36,129 bases of DNA from Blastomonas sp. (GCF_030373265.1 NZ_JAUCZC010000031.1:1-36129); one strand, 5' to 3'; shown: positions 15,680 through 25,180, numbered from the stretch's first letter. Notes: generated by a model not told the origin, from the sequence alone. Numbers and translations: made by a program.

Positions 15680-18423
15680 GCCGCAGCGGCCTGTTCCGGC
15701 TGCTCGGCAGCGGCGGCGAGCAATCGCTTTTCCAGCGTCCTGAGCCGCGACTTGCTGTCGATCTTGTCGCCCAGCAGATCGGTCACATAAAAGGTGTCGA
15801 CCGCACGCTCGCCATAGGTGGCGACATGCGCCGAATGGACGATGCACTTGAGGTCGAACAGCGCAAACGCCAGCCGGTTGAGCAGCGCCGGCCGATCGAA
15901 GGCGTTGACCTCGATCACGGTGAACCGGTTCGACGCCTTGTTGTCGACCAGCACGACGGGCGCGATATTGAACGCTTCGGTGCGCGGGCGCGCGGTGGGC
16001 CGGGCGATCAGCCGCGGGGTCAGCGCGACCCGGTTGGCCAGCGCATCGCCGATCGCGCTCTTCAGCCGCGCGATCTGGCTTTCTTCCATGAACGGCCGGC
16101 ACAGCGGATCCTGCACCAGGAAGTTGTCGAGTGCCATGCCGTCGCGCCGCGTGTGGATCCGCGCGTCGATGATGTTGCCGCCCGCCAGATGAATTCCGCC
16201 GGCGATGCGATAGAACAGCCCGGGATGGTCGGCTGCGCTCACCGTCACCAATGTCGCGCCGCGCGCGGGGTAGAATTCCGCCGAGACGGTGAGCGGTTCG
16301 GTGTCATGCGCATCGATCAGCCGCATGTTCTGGACGATGATGTCCTCGGGCTCGGCGATCCAATAGGCATCGTCGAGCTTGCGCGCGATCTGGGTGAAGC
16401 GGCCCTCGTCGATCCCGACCATGGCGCGCACCGCATCCTGCTTGGCAAGCACGCGTTCGCGCCGTCCATGCTGCTTGTGGCCCAGCCGCAGCAGCTCCTC
16501 GGTGGATTCGAACAGATTGCCCAGCAACTGCCGTTTCCAGCTGTTCCAGATGCCCGGACCCACCGCGCGGATATCGACCACGGTCAGCACGAGCAATAAC
16601 TTCAGGCGCTCTGGGCTCTGCACCATCGCGGCGAAATCGGCGATGGTCTTGTAGTCGGTGAGATCGCGTTTGAACGCGGTGGCGGACATCAGCAGGTGAT
16701 AGCGCACCAGCCAGGCGACCTGCTCGGTCTCCGCCTCGCTGAGCCCCAGCCGCGGGCACAGCTTCATCGCGACTTCTGCGCCGAGCACGCTGTGATCGCC
16801 GCGCCTGCCCTTGGCGATGTCGTGCAGCAACGTCGCGACGAACAGCACCCGCCGGCTGATCAGCTTTTGCATCACGTCATAGGCGAGCGGATGATCGTCC
16901 TTGAGCTCGCCCGATTCGATCCGCGCGAGCAGGCCGATCGCACGGATCGAATGCTCGTCCACCGTATAATGGTGGTACATGTCGAACTGCATCTGCGCGA
17001 CGACGCGGCCGAAATCGGGAACGAAGCGGCCGAACACCATCGCCTCGTTCATCCAGCGCAGCACCAGTTCGGGATCGCGCGGGCTGCACAGCACATCCAT
17101 GAACAGCGCATTGGCGCGCGGGTCGGCGCGGACATGCCGGTCGATCAGCCCGGAATCCATGCTCGCCTGCCGCATCGCACTGGGGTGGATCTCGACCTTG
17201 TGCTTGTCGGCCAGATGAAAGATCTCGATCAGCCGCACCGGGTCTTCGCGGAAGAAATCCGGCTGAGGCAGCGCGAGCCGTCCGCGGTCGAGCACGAAGC
17301 CCGAGAGCTTGCGCGGACGGCGGCGCAGGATCGCCGGAATGTAGCGCCGGTCGCGCGCGGCAAACTGGTCGTCGAGCTGCGCCAGGAACACCCCGGTCAG
17401 GTCGCCGACGCGTTTGGCGTTCAGGAAGAAGTACTGCATGAACCGCTCGACCGCCGATTTGCCCGGCCGGTCGGCAAAGCGCATGCGGCTGGCCACCTCG
17501 CGCTGCAGGTCGAAGGTCAGCCGGTCCTCGGCGCGTCCGGTGATATCGTGCAGATGGCACCGCACCGCCCACAGGAAGTTGGCCGAGCGCCGGAAACCGC
17601 GAAACTCGGTCATCGTCAGCAGCCCGGCATCAACCAGCTCGGCGGCCGAGCGCACCTGGTGGATATACTTGCCGATCCAGTAGAGCGTGTGCAGATCGCG
17701 CAGACCGCCCTTGCCGTCCTTGACATTGGGTTCGACGACATAGCGGCTGTCGCCCATCTTCTTGTGGCGGGCGTCGCGCTCTTCGAGCTTCTGCGAGACG
17801 AAGTCGCGTGCAGTGCCGGTGACGACCTCTTTCCAGAAGCGCACCGATGCCTCGCGATAGATATCCTGGTCGCCCCAAACATAGCGCCCCTCGAGCAGGG
17901 CGGTGCGGATGGTGAGGTCGCCCTTGGCCTGGCGCACCATCTCGTCGATCGACCGGCTGGAATGGCCGACCTTGAGCCCGAGATCCCAGAGGATGTAGAG
18001 CACCGCCTCGATCGCCTGCTCGGTCCAGCTGTTCTTCTTCATCGGGGTGAGGAAGGCGATATCGACATCGCTGTGCGGGGCCATCTCGCCGCGGCCATAA
18101 CCGCCGACCGCCGCAATACAGAAATGCTCGCCCATGCTCTGGTTGGCGACCGGATACTGGTATCGCACGACATAGTCGTGGATCAGCCGGACGATCTGAT
18201 CGATCAGGAAGGATTGCGCGCCTGCGCATTCATGCCCGCCCGCCGGATTGGCGACCAGCCGCGTCGCAATCTCCGCTCGCCCCGCCGCCAGCGCGTCGCG
18301 CAGCAGAGTCACGACTTCGGCACGCGCCTTGTCACCCAGATCATCCGCAAGCGCGGCGATCTGGGTGTCCAGCGCACGCCGATCGATGATCGCGCGCTGA
18401 TTGGCTACCGTGGTCACTGGCAT
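15676..18423 (-). CDS. glnD: [Protein-PII] uridylyltransferase / uridylyl-removing enzyme
   Basis: A 915-residue bifunctional nitrogen sensor that uridylylates PII when glutamine is low and removes the group when it is high. The nucleotidyltransferase motif GGYGRGEMAPHSDVDIAFL begins at residue 107, with metal-binding Asp119 and Asp121. The HD hydrolase motif LLHDIAKGRRGDHS is near residue 535. Two C-terminal ACT domains start near VTVSAADHPGLFYRIAGG and IEVNAFDRPALLNRLAFAL and bind glutamine. Length is typical for alphaproteobacteria. It starts 25 bp downstream of the acyl-CoA synthetase stop on the same strand. No glnB or glnA is in the window. Confidence 0.97.
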   Translation of the reverse strand: MPVTTVANQRAIIDRRALDTQIAALADDLGDKARAEVVTLLRDALAAGRAEIATRLVANPAGGHECAGAQSFLIDQIVRLIHDYVVRYQYPVANQSMGEHFCIAAVGGYGRGEMAPHSDVDIAFLTPMKKNSWTEQAIEAVLYILWDLGLKVGHSSRSIDEMVRQAKGDLTIRTALLEGRYVWGDQDIYREASVRFWKEVVTGTARDFVSQKLEERDARHKKMGDSRYVVEPNVKDGKGGLRDLHTLYWIGKYIHQVRSAAELVDAGLLTMTEFRGFRRSANFLWAVRCHLHDITGRAEDRLTFDLQREVASRMRFADRPGKSAVERFMQYFFLNAKRVGDLTGVFLAQLDDQFAARDRRYIPAILRRRPRKLSGFVLDRGRLALPQPDFFREDPVRLIEIFHLADKHKVEIHPSAMRQASMDSGLIDRHVRADPRANALFMDVLCSPRDPELVLRWMNEAMVFGRFVPDFGRVVAQMQFDMYHHYTVDEHSIRAIGLLARIESGELKDDHPLAYDVMQKLISRRVLFVATLLHDIAKGRRGDHSVLGAEVAMKLCPRLGLSEAETEQVAWLVRYHLLMSATAFKRDLTDYKTIADFAAMVQSPERLKLLLVLTVVDIRAVGPGIWNSWKRQLLGNLFESTEELLRLGHKQHGRRERVLAKQDAVRAMVGIDEGRFTQIARKLDDAYWIAEPEDIIVQNMRLIDAHDTEPLTVSAEFYPARGATLVTVSAADHPGLFYRIAGGIHLAGGNIIDARIHTRRDGMALDNFLVQDPLCRPFMEESQIARLKSAIGDALANRVALTPRLIARPTARPRTEAFNIAPVVLVDNKASNRFTVIEVNAFDRPALLNRLAFALFDLKCIVHSAHVATYGERAVDTFYVTDLLGDKIDSKSRLRTLEKRLLAAAAEQPEQAAAA

Positions 18424-18448
18424 AAGCGAAGCAGGGGTCGGTTAAGGG

Positions 18449-20167
18449 TCAGCTGCTGGCTCCCGCCTGGGCTTTCGCCTGGGCCTGATAGGTCTTGCGC
18501 AGGCCGACCTTGTCGATCTTCGCTGTCCCCAATCTAGGGAGCGCCTGGGTGCTTTGCCAGAGCATCGCGGGAATCTTGAACTGGGCGAGCTGGCCGGACA
18601 GGAAATCGGTCAGTTCGGCATCGGTGAGCGAGGCGCCGTCGCGGACCACATACACCGCGCCGACGATCTCGCCGAACCGCTCATCGGGGATGCCGAAGAC
18701 GCTGGCTTCCGAAATATCGGGATGCGCATAGATCGCGGCCTCCACCTCGACGCAGCTGATGTTCTCGCCACCGCGGATGATGATGTCCTTCTTGCGGTCG
18801 ACGATGAACAGATAACCTTCGGGATCGATATAGCCCAGGTCCCCGGTGCGGAAATAGCCATCGGGCATGATCGCGGCGCGAGTAGCCGCCTCGTTGTTCC
18901 AATAGCCCAGGAAATTGGCGACCGATCGGATCGCGACTTCGCCGACATCGCCCGAAGGCATCGGCTGGCCGTCGTCGTCGAGAATGGCAAGATCGACCAG
19001 CGGCCGTGACGCCTGACCGGTGCTGTCGGGCTTGGCCATGTAATTCTCGTTGAAGTTACCGCAGCCCACGCCGTTGGTTTCGGTCAGGCCATAGCCCAGG
19101 ATCGGGAAGGCCCAGTCCATGGAATCCTTGATCCGCTTGACGTGTTCGACCGGGCGGGGCGCGCCGCCCGCGGCAAAGGTGACGCAGGTGGTGAGGTCGT
19201 ACTTGTCGCGGCTGGGGTGCGAGGCGATTTCATAGCTCATCAGTGGCACACCAACGAAATAGCTGATCTTTTCGCGCTCGATCAGCCGCATCGCCTCTTC
19301 GGCATCCCATTTGGACATGAGGACAAGCTTGCGTCCGATGACGAAGCTCTGCAGCAGCACCGGCACTTCGGCGGTCACGTGAAACAGCGGCACGTTGAGC
19401 AAGGTAGCCGGCTGGCCCTGCGGCGGCTTGCCCTGGCGGGTGACGATGTTCAGCGCCATCAGCGTCTGCGCGACATAGCTGAAGGTGCCCTGCACCACGC
19501 CGCGATGGTCCGAATAGGCGCCCTTGGACTGGCCGGTGGAGCCAGAGGTGAACAGGATGGTGGCGAGGTCATCACCGGTGAGTTCGGGCAGTTCGGTGGC
19601 GGGGTCGCCGCCGGCGGCAAGGATCGAGGCCAGGCCGGTTTCGGGCGGTCCATCGTGGCTGAAAGTGATGACCCGTGCATCGCCGATATTGCCGCATTCA
19701 CCGATCCGCCGGGCGCATCGATCATCGGCCAGCACCAGCTTGCACCCCACATCGGTAATCCCGGCGCACAGTTCGGGTCCTTGCCACCAGCCGTTGAGCA
19801 GGGTGGCGACGCCGCCTGCCATCAGCACGCCCATATAGGCGATGATCCAGTTGGCGGAGTTGCGCGCGGCAATGCCAACGCGGTCGCCCTTGGCGATGCC
19901 ATGGCCCGCGATCAGCGTGGCGGCGACCTGGCGCGCGGCGGCATAGCTTTGGCCATAGGTCAGCCGGGTGTCGCCATCGACCAGAAATTCGGTATCAGCA
20001 TGCTGCATGCAGAAATACGCAAAGAACTGCGACAGCGCGGGCGGGGCCGATGCGATCATCGGCAGTTTCTGGCCGTATTTCTCGAATTGCGTCAAAGGCA
20101 GCATGCCTCCGTCGCCGGTCAGCGCCTGGATCGCCTCGTCCATCATCTGGTCCAGCTCGGTTGCCAT
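18449..20167 (-). CDS. Acyl-CoA synthetase, class I adenylate-forming (AMP-binding) enzyme
   Basis: A 572-residue ANL-superfamily ligase that activates a carboxylic acid as acyl-AMP and then as the CoA thioester. The motifs appear in order. The P-loop ILFTSGSTGQSKG is near residue 207, followed by the GYGLTETNG region. GYFRTGDLGYIDPEGYLF leads into the hinge VDRKKDIIIRGGENI near 450, and the catalytic Lys is in LGTAKIDKVGLRK near the C terminus. Domain order and length fit medium/long-chain fatty or aryl acyl-CoA ligases, but the substrate is not visible. GGAGAG precedes the ATG. It stands upstream of glnD on the same strand and divergent from lgt. Confidence 0.9.
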   Translation of the reverse strand: MATELDQMMDEAIQALTGDGGMLPLTQFEKYGQKLPMIASAPPALSQFFAYFCMQHADTEFLVDGDTRLTYGQSYAAARQVAATLIAGHGIAKGDRVGIAARNSANWIIAYMGVLMAGGVATLLNGWWQGPELCAGITDVGCKLVLADDRCARRIGECGNIGDARVITFSHDGPPETGLASILAAGGDPATELPELTGDDLATILFTSGSTGQSKGAYSDHRGVVQGTFSYVAQTLMALNIVTRQGKPPQGQPATLLNVPLFHVTAEVPVLLQSFVIGRKLVLMSKWDAEEAMRLIEREKISYFVGVPLMSYEIASHPSRDKYDLTTCVTFAAGGAPRPVEHVKRIKDSMDWAFPILGYGLTETNGVGCGNFNENYMAKPDSTGQASRPLVDLAILDDDGQPMPSGDVGEVAIRSVANFLGYWNNEAATRAAIMPDGYFRTGDLGYIDPEGYLFIVDRKKDIIIRGGENISCVEVEAAIYAHPDISEASVFGIPDERFGEIVGAVYVVRDGASLTDAELTDFLSGQLAQFKIPAMLWQSTQALPRLGTAKIDKVGLRKTYQAQAKAQAGASS

Positions 20168-20260
20168 CGAAATCTCTCCTCTTTCGCTTGGAGCGCTCAG
20201 CCCTTATGGCGTTTTCTTACGTTCTGGCCTTATGGACAGTAAAACCCGTGGGGAAAAGCC

Positions 20261-21139
20261 TTGATCCTGCCAATTTCTGCGCTCGCCGGTAACATCGCGG
20301 CGGCCGTAACGTCCGCTCCGATCCGCTTCGAGGAGCTGGGGCTGTCACCGGTCGCGCTCAGCATCGGGTCGTTTCAGCTCAAATGGTACAGCCTTGCGTA
20401 TCTGGTCGGCATTTTGCTGGGGTATTGGTATATGGGCCGTCTGCTGAGGCAGCCCGGTGCGCCGATGGCGCAGCGCCATGCCGATGACCTGATGCTCTAT
20501 TCAACACTGGGGATCATCCTGGGTGGACGCCTGGGTTACGTCTTGTTCTACCGCCCGGATCTGTTCGAAACCCCGCTCGAGGTGTTCAAGGTATGGGAAG
20601 GCGGCATGTCCTTCCACGGCGGGCTGCTCGGGGTGATGCTGGCGATCGGCTATCTCGTCTGGCGCAACAAGCTGAGCTATCTGCGCGTCGGCGATTATGT
20701 CGCGTGCGTGGTGCCGTTCGGGCTGCTGTTCGGCAGGCTCGCCAATTTCGTCAACGCCGAATTGTGGGGCCGCCCGACCGATGTCGCCTGGGCGGTGATC
20801 TTCCCGACCGATCCTTCAGGCCTGCCGCGCCACCCCAGCCAGCTGTACGAGGCGGGGCTGGAAGGCCTTTTGCTGGCGATCGTCTTGGCGGTGCTGTTCT
20901 GGAAAACCGATGTCCGCCACCGCCCCGGCTTTCTGGGCGGGGTGTTTCTGGCGGGCTATGGCGCAAGCCGGTTCTTCGTCGAATATTTCCGCAACCCTGA
21001 CCAGCACCTGATCGAGTTCGCGCAGCGCACAGGCATGAGCATGGGCCAGTGGCTCACCGTACCGATGATCCTGATCGGCCTGTATCTGATGATCAGTTCG
21101 CGCAATCGCGTGGCAAAGCCGCTTCCCGCTACGGCCTGA
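20261..21139 (+). CDS. lgt: Prolipoprotein diacylglyceryl transferase
   Basis: A 292-residue inner-membrane enzyme that transfers diacylglycerol from phosphatidylglycerol to the lipobox cysteine of prolipoproteins. Hydrophobic segments alternate with the family motifs. These are MSFHGGLLG with His119, and the signature [17 protein letters not shown] with Arg159, Asn162 and Glu167, all shifted by 16 from the essential E. coli residues. The TTG at 20261 is used as start because GGGGAAAAGCC precedes it and no ATG follows before the first membrane segment. The next gene begins three bases after the stop. Confidence 0.95.
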   Translation: MILPISALAGNIAAAVTSAPIRFEELGLSPVALSIGSFQLKWYSLAYLVGILLGYWYMGRLLRQPGAPMAQRHADDLMLYSTLGIILGGRLGYVLFYRPDLFETPLEVFKVWEGGMSFHGGLLGVMLAIGYLVWRNKLSYLRVGDYVACVVPFGLLFGRLANFVNAELWGRPTDVAWAVIFPTDPSGLPRHPSQLYEAGLEGLLLAIVLAVLFWKTDVRHRPGFLGGVFLAGYGASRFFVEYFRNPDQHLIEFAQRTGMSMGQWLTVPMILIGLYLMISSRNRVAKPLPATA

Positions 21140-21142
21140 TCC

Positions 21143-22234
21143 GTGACTTCGCCTGACGATATCGGCCCCGACGAAAGGGAACCCGAAGACGCGGGGCTCG
21201 AGGCGATCTTCCGGCGGCTGATCGGCGCGACCGGGCCGATCAGCGTCGCGCATTACATGGCCGAGGCCAACGCGCATTATTACAACCGCGCCGATCCGCT
21301 GGGCGCGGCGGGCGATTTCATCACCGCGCCCGAGATCAGCCAGATGTTCGGCGAGATGGTCGGGCTGTGGCTGGCCGACCAGTGGCAGCGCGCGGGCAAG
21401 CCGGCGCTGTGCCACTATGTTGAATTCGGGCCCGGTCGCGGCACGCTGGCCAGCGATGCGCTGCGCGCGGGCGAACAGTTCGGCTTTCGCCCCAAGGTGC
21501 ACCTGATCGAAGGCAGCAGCCGGTTGCGGCAGATGCAGAAGATGCTGATCCCGCAGGCGACCTGGCATGACGGGCTGGACAGCGTTCCGCGCGAAGGGCC
21601 GCTGCTGATCGTTGCCAACGAATTTCTCGACGCGCTGCCGGTGCGCCAGGTGGTTCGCGCAGAGCAGGGCTGGCGCGAGCGGGTAGTGGTGCACAATGGC
21701 GAGCGGTTCATGGCGGTGGCAGGCGCGCGGCCGATGGACACCGCGGTCCCGGCGGCGATGGCCGAGAGCGAGGTGGGTACCATTCTGGAAAGCTGCCCGG
21801 CGGCCAGCGGCATGGCTTTCGAGATCGCCACCCGGCTGAAGGCGCAGAGCGGAGCCGCTTTGTTCATCGATTACGGTTACAGCGCGCCGCAGACCGGCAG
21901 CACGCTGCAGGCGGTGCGCGCGCATCAGAAGGTCGATCCGTTCGTCGACCCCGGCCTGGCCGATCTCACCGCTCTGGTCGATTTTGCGCAATTGAAGCAG
22001 ATCGCCCTCGCTGGCGATGTCGATTGCTTGGGACCAGTGGGGCAGGGCGACTGGCTGATGGCTTTGGGCATTGCAGAACGCGCCGCGACGCTGGCGCGCA
22101 CCCAGCCATCGCAGGCGCAAGCGCTGATGACCGCGCTCGACCGGCTGGTCTCGCCCGACCAGATGGGGACGCTGTTCAAGGTGCTTGCCTATCGTGGCCC
22201 AGGCTGGCCGCAGGGTGAGGGGTTTGGCGGTTAA
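21143..22234 (+). CDS. SAM-dependent methyltransferase, MidA/NDUFAF7 family
   Basis: A 363-residue class I methyltransferase of the COG1565 (DUF185) family, whose mitochondrial member NDUFAF7 dimethylates an arginine of complex I subunit NDUFS2. Signature pieces are GDFITAPEISQMFGEMVGLW and the SAM-binding motif VEFGPGRGTL at residues 93-102. IVANEFLDALPVRQ and ALFIDYGYSAPQTGSTLQA complete it. The GTG start is three bases after the lgt stop, which implies coupling. The lgt-midA order is common in alphaproteobacteria. The pgeF gene that often follows is absent here; instead a short REP-like hairpin and the convergent tsaC follow. A role in complex I assembly is inferred from the family. Confidence 0.9.
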   Translation: MTSPDDIGPDEREPEDAGLEAIFRRLIGATGPISVAHYMAEANAHYYNRADPLGAAGDFITAPEISQMFGEMVGLWLADQWQRAGKPALCHYVEFGPGRGTLASDALRAGEQFGFRPKVHLIEGSSRLRQMQKMLIPQATWHDGLDSVPREGPLLIVANEFLDALPVRQVVRAEQGWRERVVVHNGERFMAVAGARPMDTAVPAAMAESEVGTILESCPAASGMAFEIATRLKAQSGAALFIDYGYSAPQTGSTLQAVRAHQKVDPFVDPGLADLTALVDFAQLKQIALAGDVDCLGPVGQGDWLMALGIAERAATLARTQPSQAQALMTALDRLVSPDQMGTLFKVLAYRGPGWPQGEGFGG

Positions 22235-22243
22235 CGCCACCTG

Positions 22244-22271
22244 CGTCATTCCCGCGAACGCGGGAGTGACG
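22244..22271. repeat. REP-like hairpin, single palindrome
   Basis: The stem CCCGCG/CGCGGG closes on a two-base loop and extends through TCATT/AGTGA-type pairs to about 13 bp. There is no poly-T run, so it is a repeat rather than an obvious terminator, though it sits between convergent genes. The left arm equals that of the element at 25081. Confidence 0.75.
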
Positions 22272-22311
22272 GACAAATACTGCTATCTGACGGTCATGTT
22301 CGAACGTCTGC

Positions 22312-23277
22312 CTAGGCCGCAGCCCTATTCAACCGATCGTTGATCGCATCGCCCATTCCGCCGGACGGGATCGGCGCGACCGCAATCCGCTCACGGGTCG
22401 AAGCATCGGCGCGGTGCAGCGCTGCGTAGAGATTGGCCGCAGCCTCGGCCAGATCGCCCGACGCCGACAGCGTGTCATCCCCCGCCACCGCGCCAAAGCC
22501 GATCAGCCACTCGCCTGGCTGAGCCGCATCCGCATGCAGCCGCACCGGTTTGCTCGGCGCATAATGGCTGGCCAGCTGCCCCGGCGCCTCGATGGCATGA
22601 TCTGTCAGCGGCAGCGGGTCCTCGCCCAGCAGGGCGGCAATCGCGGCCGGATCGATCGGCCCGGGACGCAGCAATTGCCAACCCGTTGGCGCTCCCGCAA
22701 AGTTGCGCAGCGCAACTATCGTCGATTCCAATCCTGCGCTGCACGCTCCGCCGTCGACGATCAGCGGCACGCCGTCGCCCAGGCTGGCGGCGACATGCGC
22801 CGCGGTGGTCGGGCTGATGCCGCCGCTGCGGTTGGCGGACGGCGCGGCCAGCGTCATGCCGCCAGCCTTGAGCACCGCGCGCATCACCGGGTGCGCCGGG
22901 CAGCGCAATGCGATCGTCGGCAGCCCTGCGGTGACCGCCGGAGCGACGTTCGCGCCTTCGGCCAGCGGCAGCACCAATGTCAGCGGACCCGGCCAGAACG
23001 CGCGGGCCAATTTTTCTGCACGGTCATCGAAAATCGCCAACCGCCTTGCCGCGGCGATATCGGGGACATGCACGATGAGCGGATTGAAATCGGGGCGGCC
23101 CTTGGCGCGATAGATCGCCGCTACGGCATCGGCGCGCGACGCGTCGGCAGCCAGGCCATAGACGGTTTCGGTGGGCAGCGCGACCGGACGCCCCTCGCGC
23201 AGAATCGCCACCGCGCGCGCAATCGCTTTGTCGCCAGCAGGCATGATCTGCGCGTCAGAAGGGTTGGAAGCGGCCAT
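22312..23277 (-). CDS. L-threonylcarbamoyladenylate synthase (Sua5/YwlC/TsaC family)
   Basis: A 321-residue enzyme that makes threonylcarbamoyl-AMP from threonine, bicarbonate and ATP for the t6A37 modification of ANN-decoding tRNAs. The YrdC domain fills residues 15-210, with GRPVALPTETVYGLAADA, IYRAKGRPDFNPLIVHV, FWPGPLTLVLP, LAAPSANRSGGISPTTA and a GLESTIVAL segment. The C-terminal Sua5 domain follows after the linker APGQLASHYAPSKPVRL, making this the two-domain Sua5 form. The ATG at 23277 gives MAASNPSDAQ; there is no clear Shine-Dalgarno, and TATAGG lies seven bases upstream, so the message may be nearly leaderless. It is divergent from the acyl-CoA dehydrogenase gene across only 48 bp. 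Confidence 0.94.
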   Translation of the reverse strand: MAASNPSDAQIMPAGDKAIARAVAILREGRPVALPTETVYGLAADASRADAVAAIYRAKGRPDFNPLIVHVPDIAAARRLAIFDDRAEKLARAFWPGPLTLVLPLAEGANVAPAVTAGLPTIALRCPAHPVMRAVLKAGGMTLAAPSANRSGGISPTTAAHVAASLGDGVPLIVDGGACSAGLESTIVALRNFAGAPTGWQLLRPGPIDPAAIAALLGEDPLPLTDHAIEAPGQLASHYAPSKPVRLHADAAQPGEWLIGFGAVAGDDTLSASGDLAEAAANLYAALHRADASTRERIAVAPIPSGGMGDAINDRLNRAAA

Positions 23278-23292
23278 GTTGGTGCCTATACA
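23264..23292 (+). promoter_or_regulatory. Candidate promoter for the acyl-CoA dehydrogenase gene
   Basis: TTGGAA (23264-23269) and TATACA (23287-23292) are separated by exactly 17 bp. Transcription would start about 27 bases before the ATG at 23326. The -35 box lies within the first codons of the divergent tsaC-type gene. Confidence 0.5.
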
Positions 23293-23325
23293 GCGCGCAG
23301 ACGCAAGGCACAGCAGGGAAAAGAC

Positions 23326-25053
23326 ATGACATTCAGCGCACCGACCACCGAACAGCTGTTCGTGCTCAGGACCATTACGGGAATCGAGGAGCTGGCCTCG
23401 TTCGAGCGCTTTGCCGAGGCGACCCCCGATCTGGTCGAGGCGATCGTCGAGGGCGTCGGCGAGTTCGCGGCCGGCGAGTTCGCGCCGCTGTACCGGATCG
23501 GCGATACCGTTGGTGCGCGACTGGTCGATGGTGCGGTAAAGATGCCCGAGGGCTACGCCCAGGCCTATCAGCATTATGTCGAGGCCGGATGGAGCGCGCT
23601 CAGCGCGCCTGCCGATCATGGCGGGCAGGGGCTGCCGTTTTCGCTCGCCACCGTGGCGCTGGATTCGCTGGGCGCGGCCAACATGGCGTTCGCGCTCTGC
23701 CCGATCCTGACGGTCGGCGCGATCGAGGCGCTGCACCATCATGGCAGCGACGAGCAGAAGGCGCTGTACCTGCCCAAGCTTGCCACCGGCGAGTGGACCG
23801 GCACGATGAACCTCACCGAGCCGCAGGCGGGCAGCGATGTCGGCGCGTTGCGCGCTACCGCGACCCCGCGCGGCGACGGCACCTGGTCGATCAAGGGGCA
23901 GAAGATCTACATCTCGTTCGGCGATCACGACATGGCCGACAACATCATCCATCTGGTGCTGGCACGCACCCCCGACGCGCCTGCCGGGACCAAGGGCATC
24001 TCTTTGTTCCTGGTTCCCAAGTATCGGCTGGATGCCGACGGCAACCCCGGCGAGGCCAACGGCGTCAAGACGGTGTCGATCGAGCACAAGATGGGGATCA
24101 ACGCTTCGCCCACCTGCGTGCTGCAGTTCGGCGAGAGCGTCGGAGAGCTGATCGGCGGCGAATTCGGCGGTATCCGCGCGATGTTCACGATGATGAACAA
24201 CGCCCGGCTCAACGTCGGGCTGCAGGGCGTGCAGATCGCCGAGGGCGCGACGCAAAAGGCGATGTGGTTCGCGCGCGAACGCGTCCAGTCGGCGCGCGCC
24301 GGTGCGGGCCGTGATCCGGTGGCGATCATCGAGCACCCCGATGTGCGCCGCATGCTGCTGCGGATGAAGGCGGGGACCGAGGCGATCCGCGCGTTGCTCT
24401 ATTACGCTTCTGGCTTTGTCGACCGTGCCAACCTCGGCATCGACGGCGCGCGCGAGATGGTCGATCTGCTGACCCCGCTGGCCAAGACCTATGGCACCGA
24501 TCTGGGCAGCGAGATCGCGTCGCTGGGCGTGCAGGTGCACGGCGGCATGGGCTATGTCGAGGAGACCGGCGCGGCACAGTACTATCGCGATATCCGCATC
24601 GCGCAGATCTACGAAGGCACCAACGGCATCCAGGCAGCGGACCTTGTCGGGCGCAAATTGGGCATGGGCGGCGGCGATGTCGTGCGCGGCCTGATTGCCG
24701 ATGTGCAGCGCGATTGCGGCAACCACCCCGCGCTGTCGGCGCTGGCGGGTGATTGCGCCGAGGTCACCGAATGGATGATCGGCGCATCGGTCGATGACCG
24801 GCTCGCGGGCAGCTATCCTTATACCACGATGATGGCGGTGATGACGAGCGGCTGGCTGATGCTCAAGCAGCAGCGCGCCGCCGAAGCGATGCTCGACGCA
24901 GGCGAAGGCAATGCCGATTTCCTGAGCGCCAAGCTGGTGACCACGCGGTTCTATCTGGATCGCATGGTGCCCGAGGCTTGCGGGCTCAAGGCAGGCGCGA
25001 TGGCCGGTGCGGAACAGCTCTACGCGCTGGATGCCGAAGCGCTGGCGGGGTGA
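23326..25053 (+). CDS. Acyl-CoA dehydrogenase
   Basis: A 575-residue FAD enzyme of beta-oxidation that introduces the alpha-beta double bond in acyl-CoA. The N-terminal helical domain is followed by the middle beta domain with TGTMNLTEPQAGSDVGALR and GQKIYISFGDHDM. The C-terminal helical domain contains QVHGGMGYVEETGAAQYYRD and IAQIYEGTNGIQA, in which Glu430 is the catalytic base. An extra C-terminal region of about 130 residues makes it one of the longer members (about 570-600 residues). The ATG at 23326 with CAGGGAAAAG upstream gives the normal N terminus; a longer open frame behind it is antisense to tsaC and is not coding. Chain-length preference is unknown. Confidence 0.94.
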   Translation: MTFSAPTTEQLFVLRTITGIEELASFERFAEATPDLVEAIVEGVGEFAAGEFAPLYRIGDTVGARLVDGAVKMPEGYAQAYQHYVEAGWSALSAPADHGGQGLPFSLATVALDSLGAANMAFALCPILTVGAIEALHHHGSDEQKALYLPKLATGEWTGTMNLTEPQAGSDVGALRATATPRGDGTWSIKGQKIYISFGDHDMADNIIHLVLARTPDAPAGTKGISLFLVPKYRLDADGNPGEANGVKTVSIEHKMGINASPTCVLQFGESVGELIGGEFGGIRAMFTMMNNARLNVGLQGVQIAEGATQKAMWFARERVQSARAGAGRDPVAIIEHPDVRRMLLRMKAGTEAIRALLYYASGFVDRANLGIDGAREMVDLLTPLAKTYGTDLGSEIASLGVQVHGGMGYVEETGAAQYYRDIRIAQIYEGTNGIQAADLVGRKLGMGGGDVVRGLIADVQRDCGNHPALSALAGDCAEVTEWMIGASVDDRLAGSYPYTTMMAVMTSGWLMLKQQRAAEAMLDAGEGNADFLSAKLVTTRFYLDRMVPEACGLKAGAMAGAEQLYALDAEALAG

Positions 25054-25080
25054 GGGGGTTTTTTCCCGATTTGCTTACAT

Positions 25081-25164
25081 CGTCATTCCCGCGAACGCGG
25101 GAATCCCGCTTCTGCTCGGGTGCCGAAAAGACAAGCGGGCCCCCCGCGTTCGCGGGGGTGACGG
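25081..25164. repeat. REP-like bipartite palindromic element
   Basis: Two GC-rich hairpins face each other: CCCGCGAACGCGGG at the left and CCCCGCGTTCGCGGGG at the right. Their outer arms CGTCATTCCC and GGGGTGACGG are complementary. A smaller inner pair (CCCGCTT/AAGCGGG) lies between. It fills the gap between the acyl-CoA dehydrogenase and DUF815 genes and is the double form of the element at 22244. Confidence 0.8.
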
Positions 25165-25180
25165 AAAAGGGCGCCCCTGA

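Noticed and set aside
16696-18537. Long plus-strand open frame of 613 codons
   Set aside because: It is antisense to glnD, which has all its motifs. High GC gives long spurious frames here.
20202-20235. Direct repeat CCTTATGG twice between the acyl-CoA synthetase gene and lgt
   Set aside because: Only 8 bp, 26 bp apart, and not palindromic; this could be chance.
20816-22276. Minus-strand open frame of 486 codons
   Set aside because: It is antisense to lgt and the MidA-type gene, with no recognisable motif.
22414-23325. Upstream extension of the acyl-CoA dehydrogenase frame, and the matching extension of the tsaC-type frame across the dehydrogenase
   Set aside because: Both are non-coding read-through opposite a real gene. 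Normal family start points with suitable upstream signals exist at 23326 and 23277.
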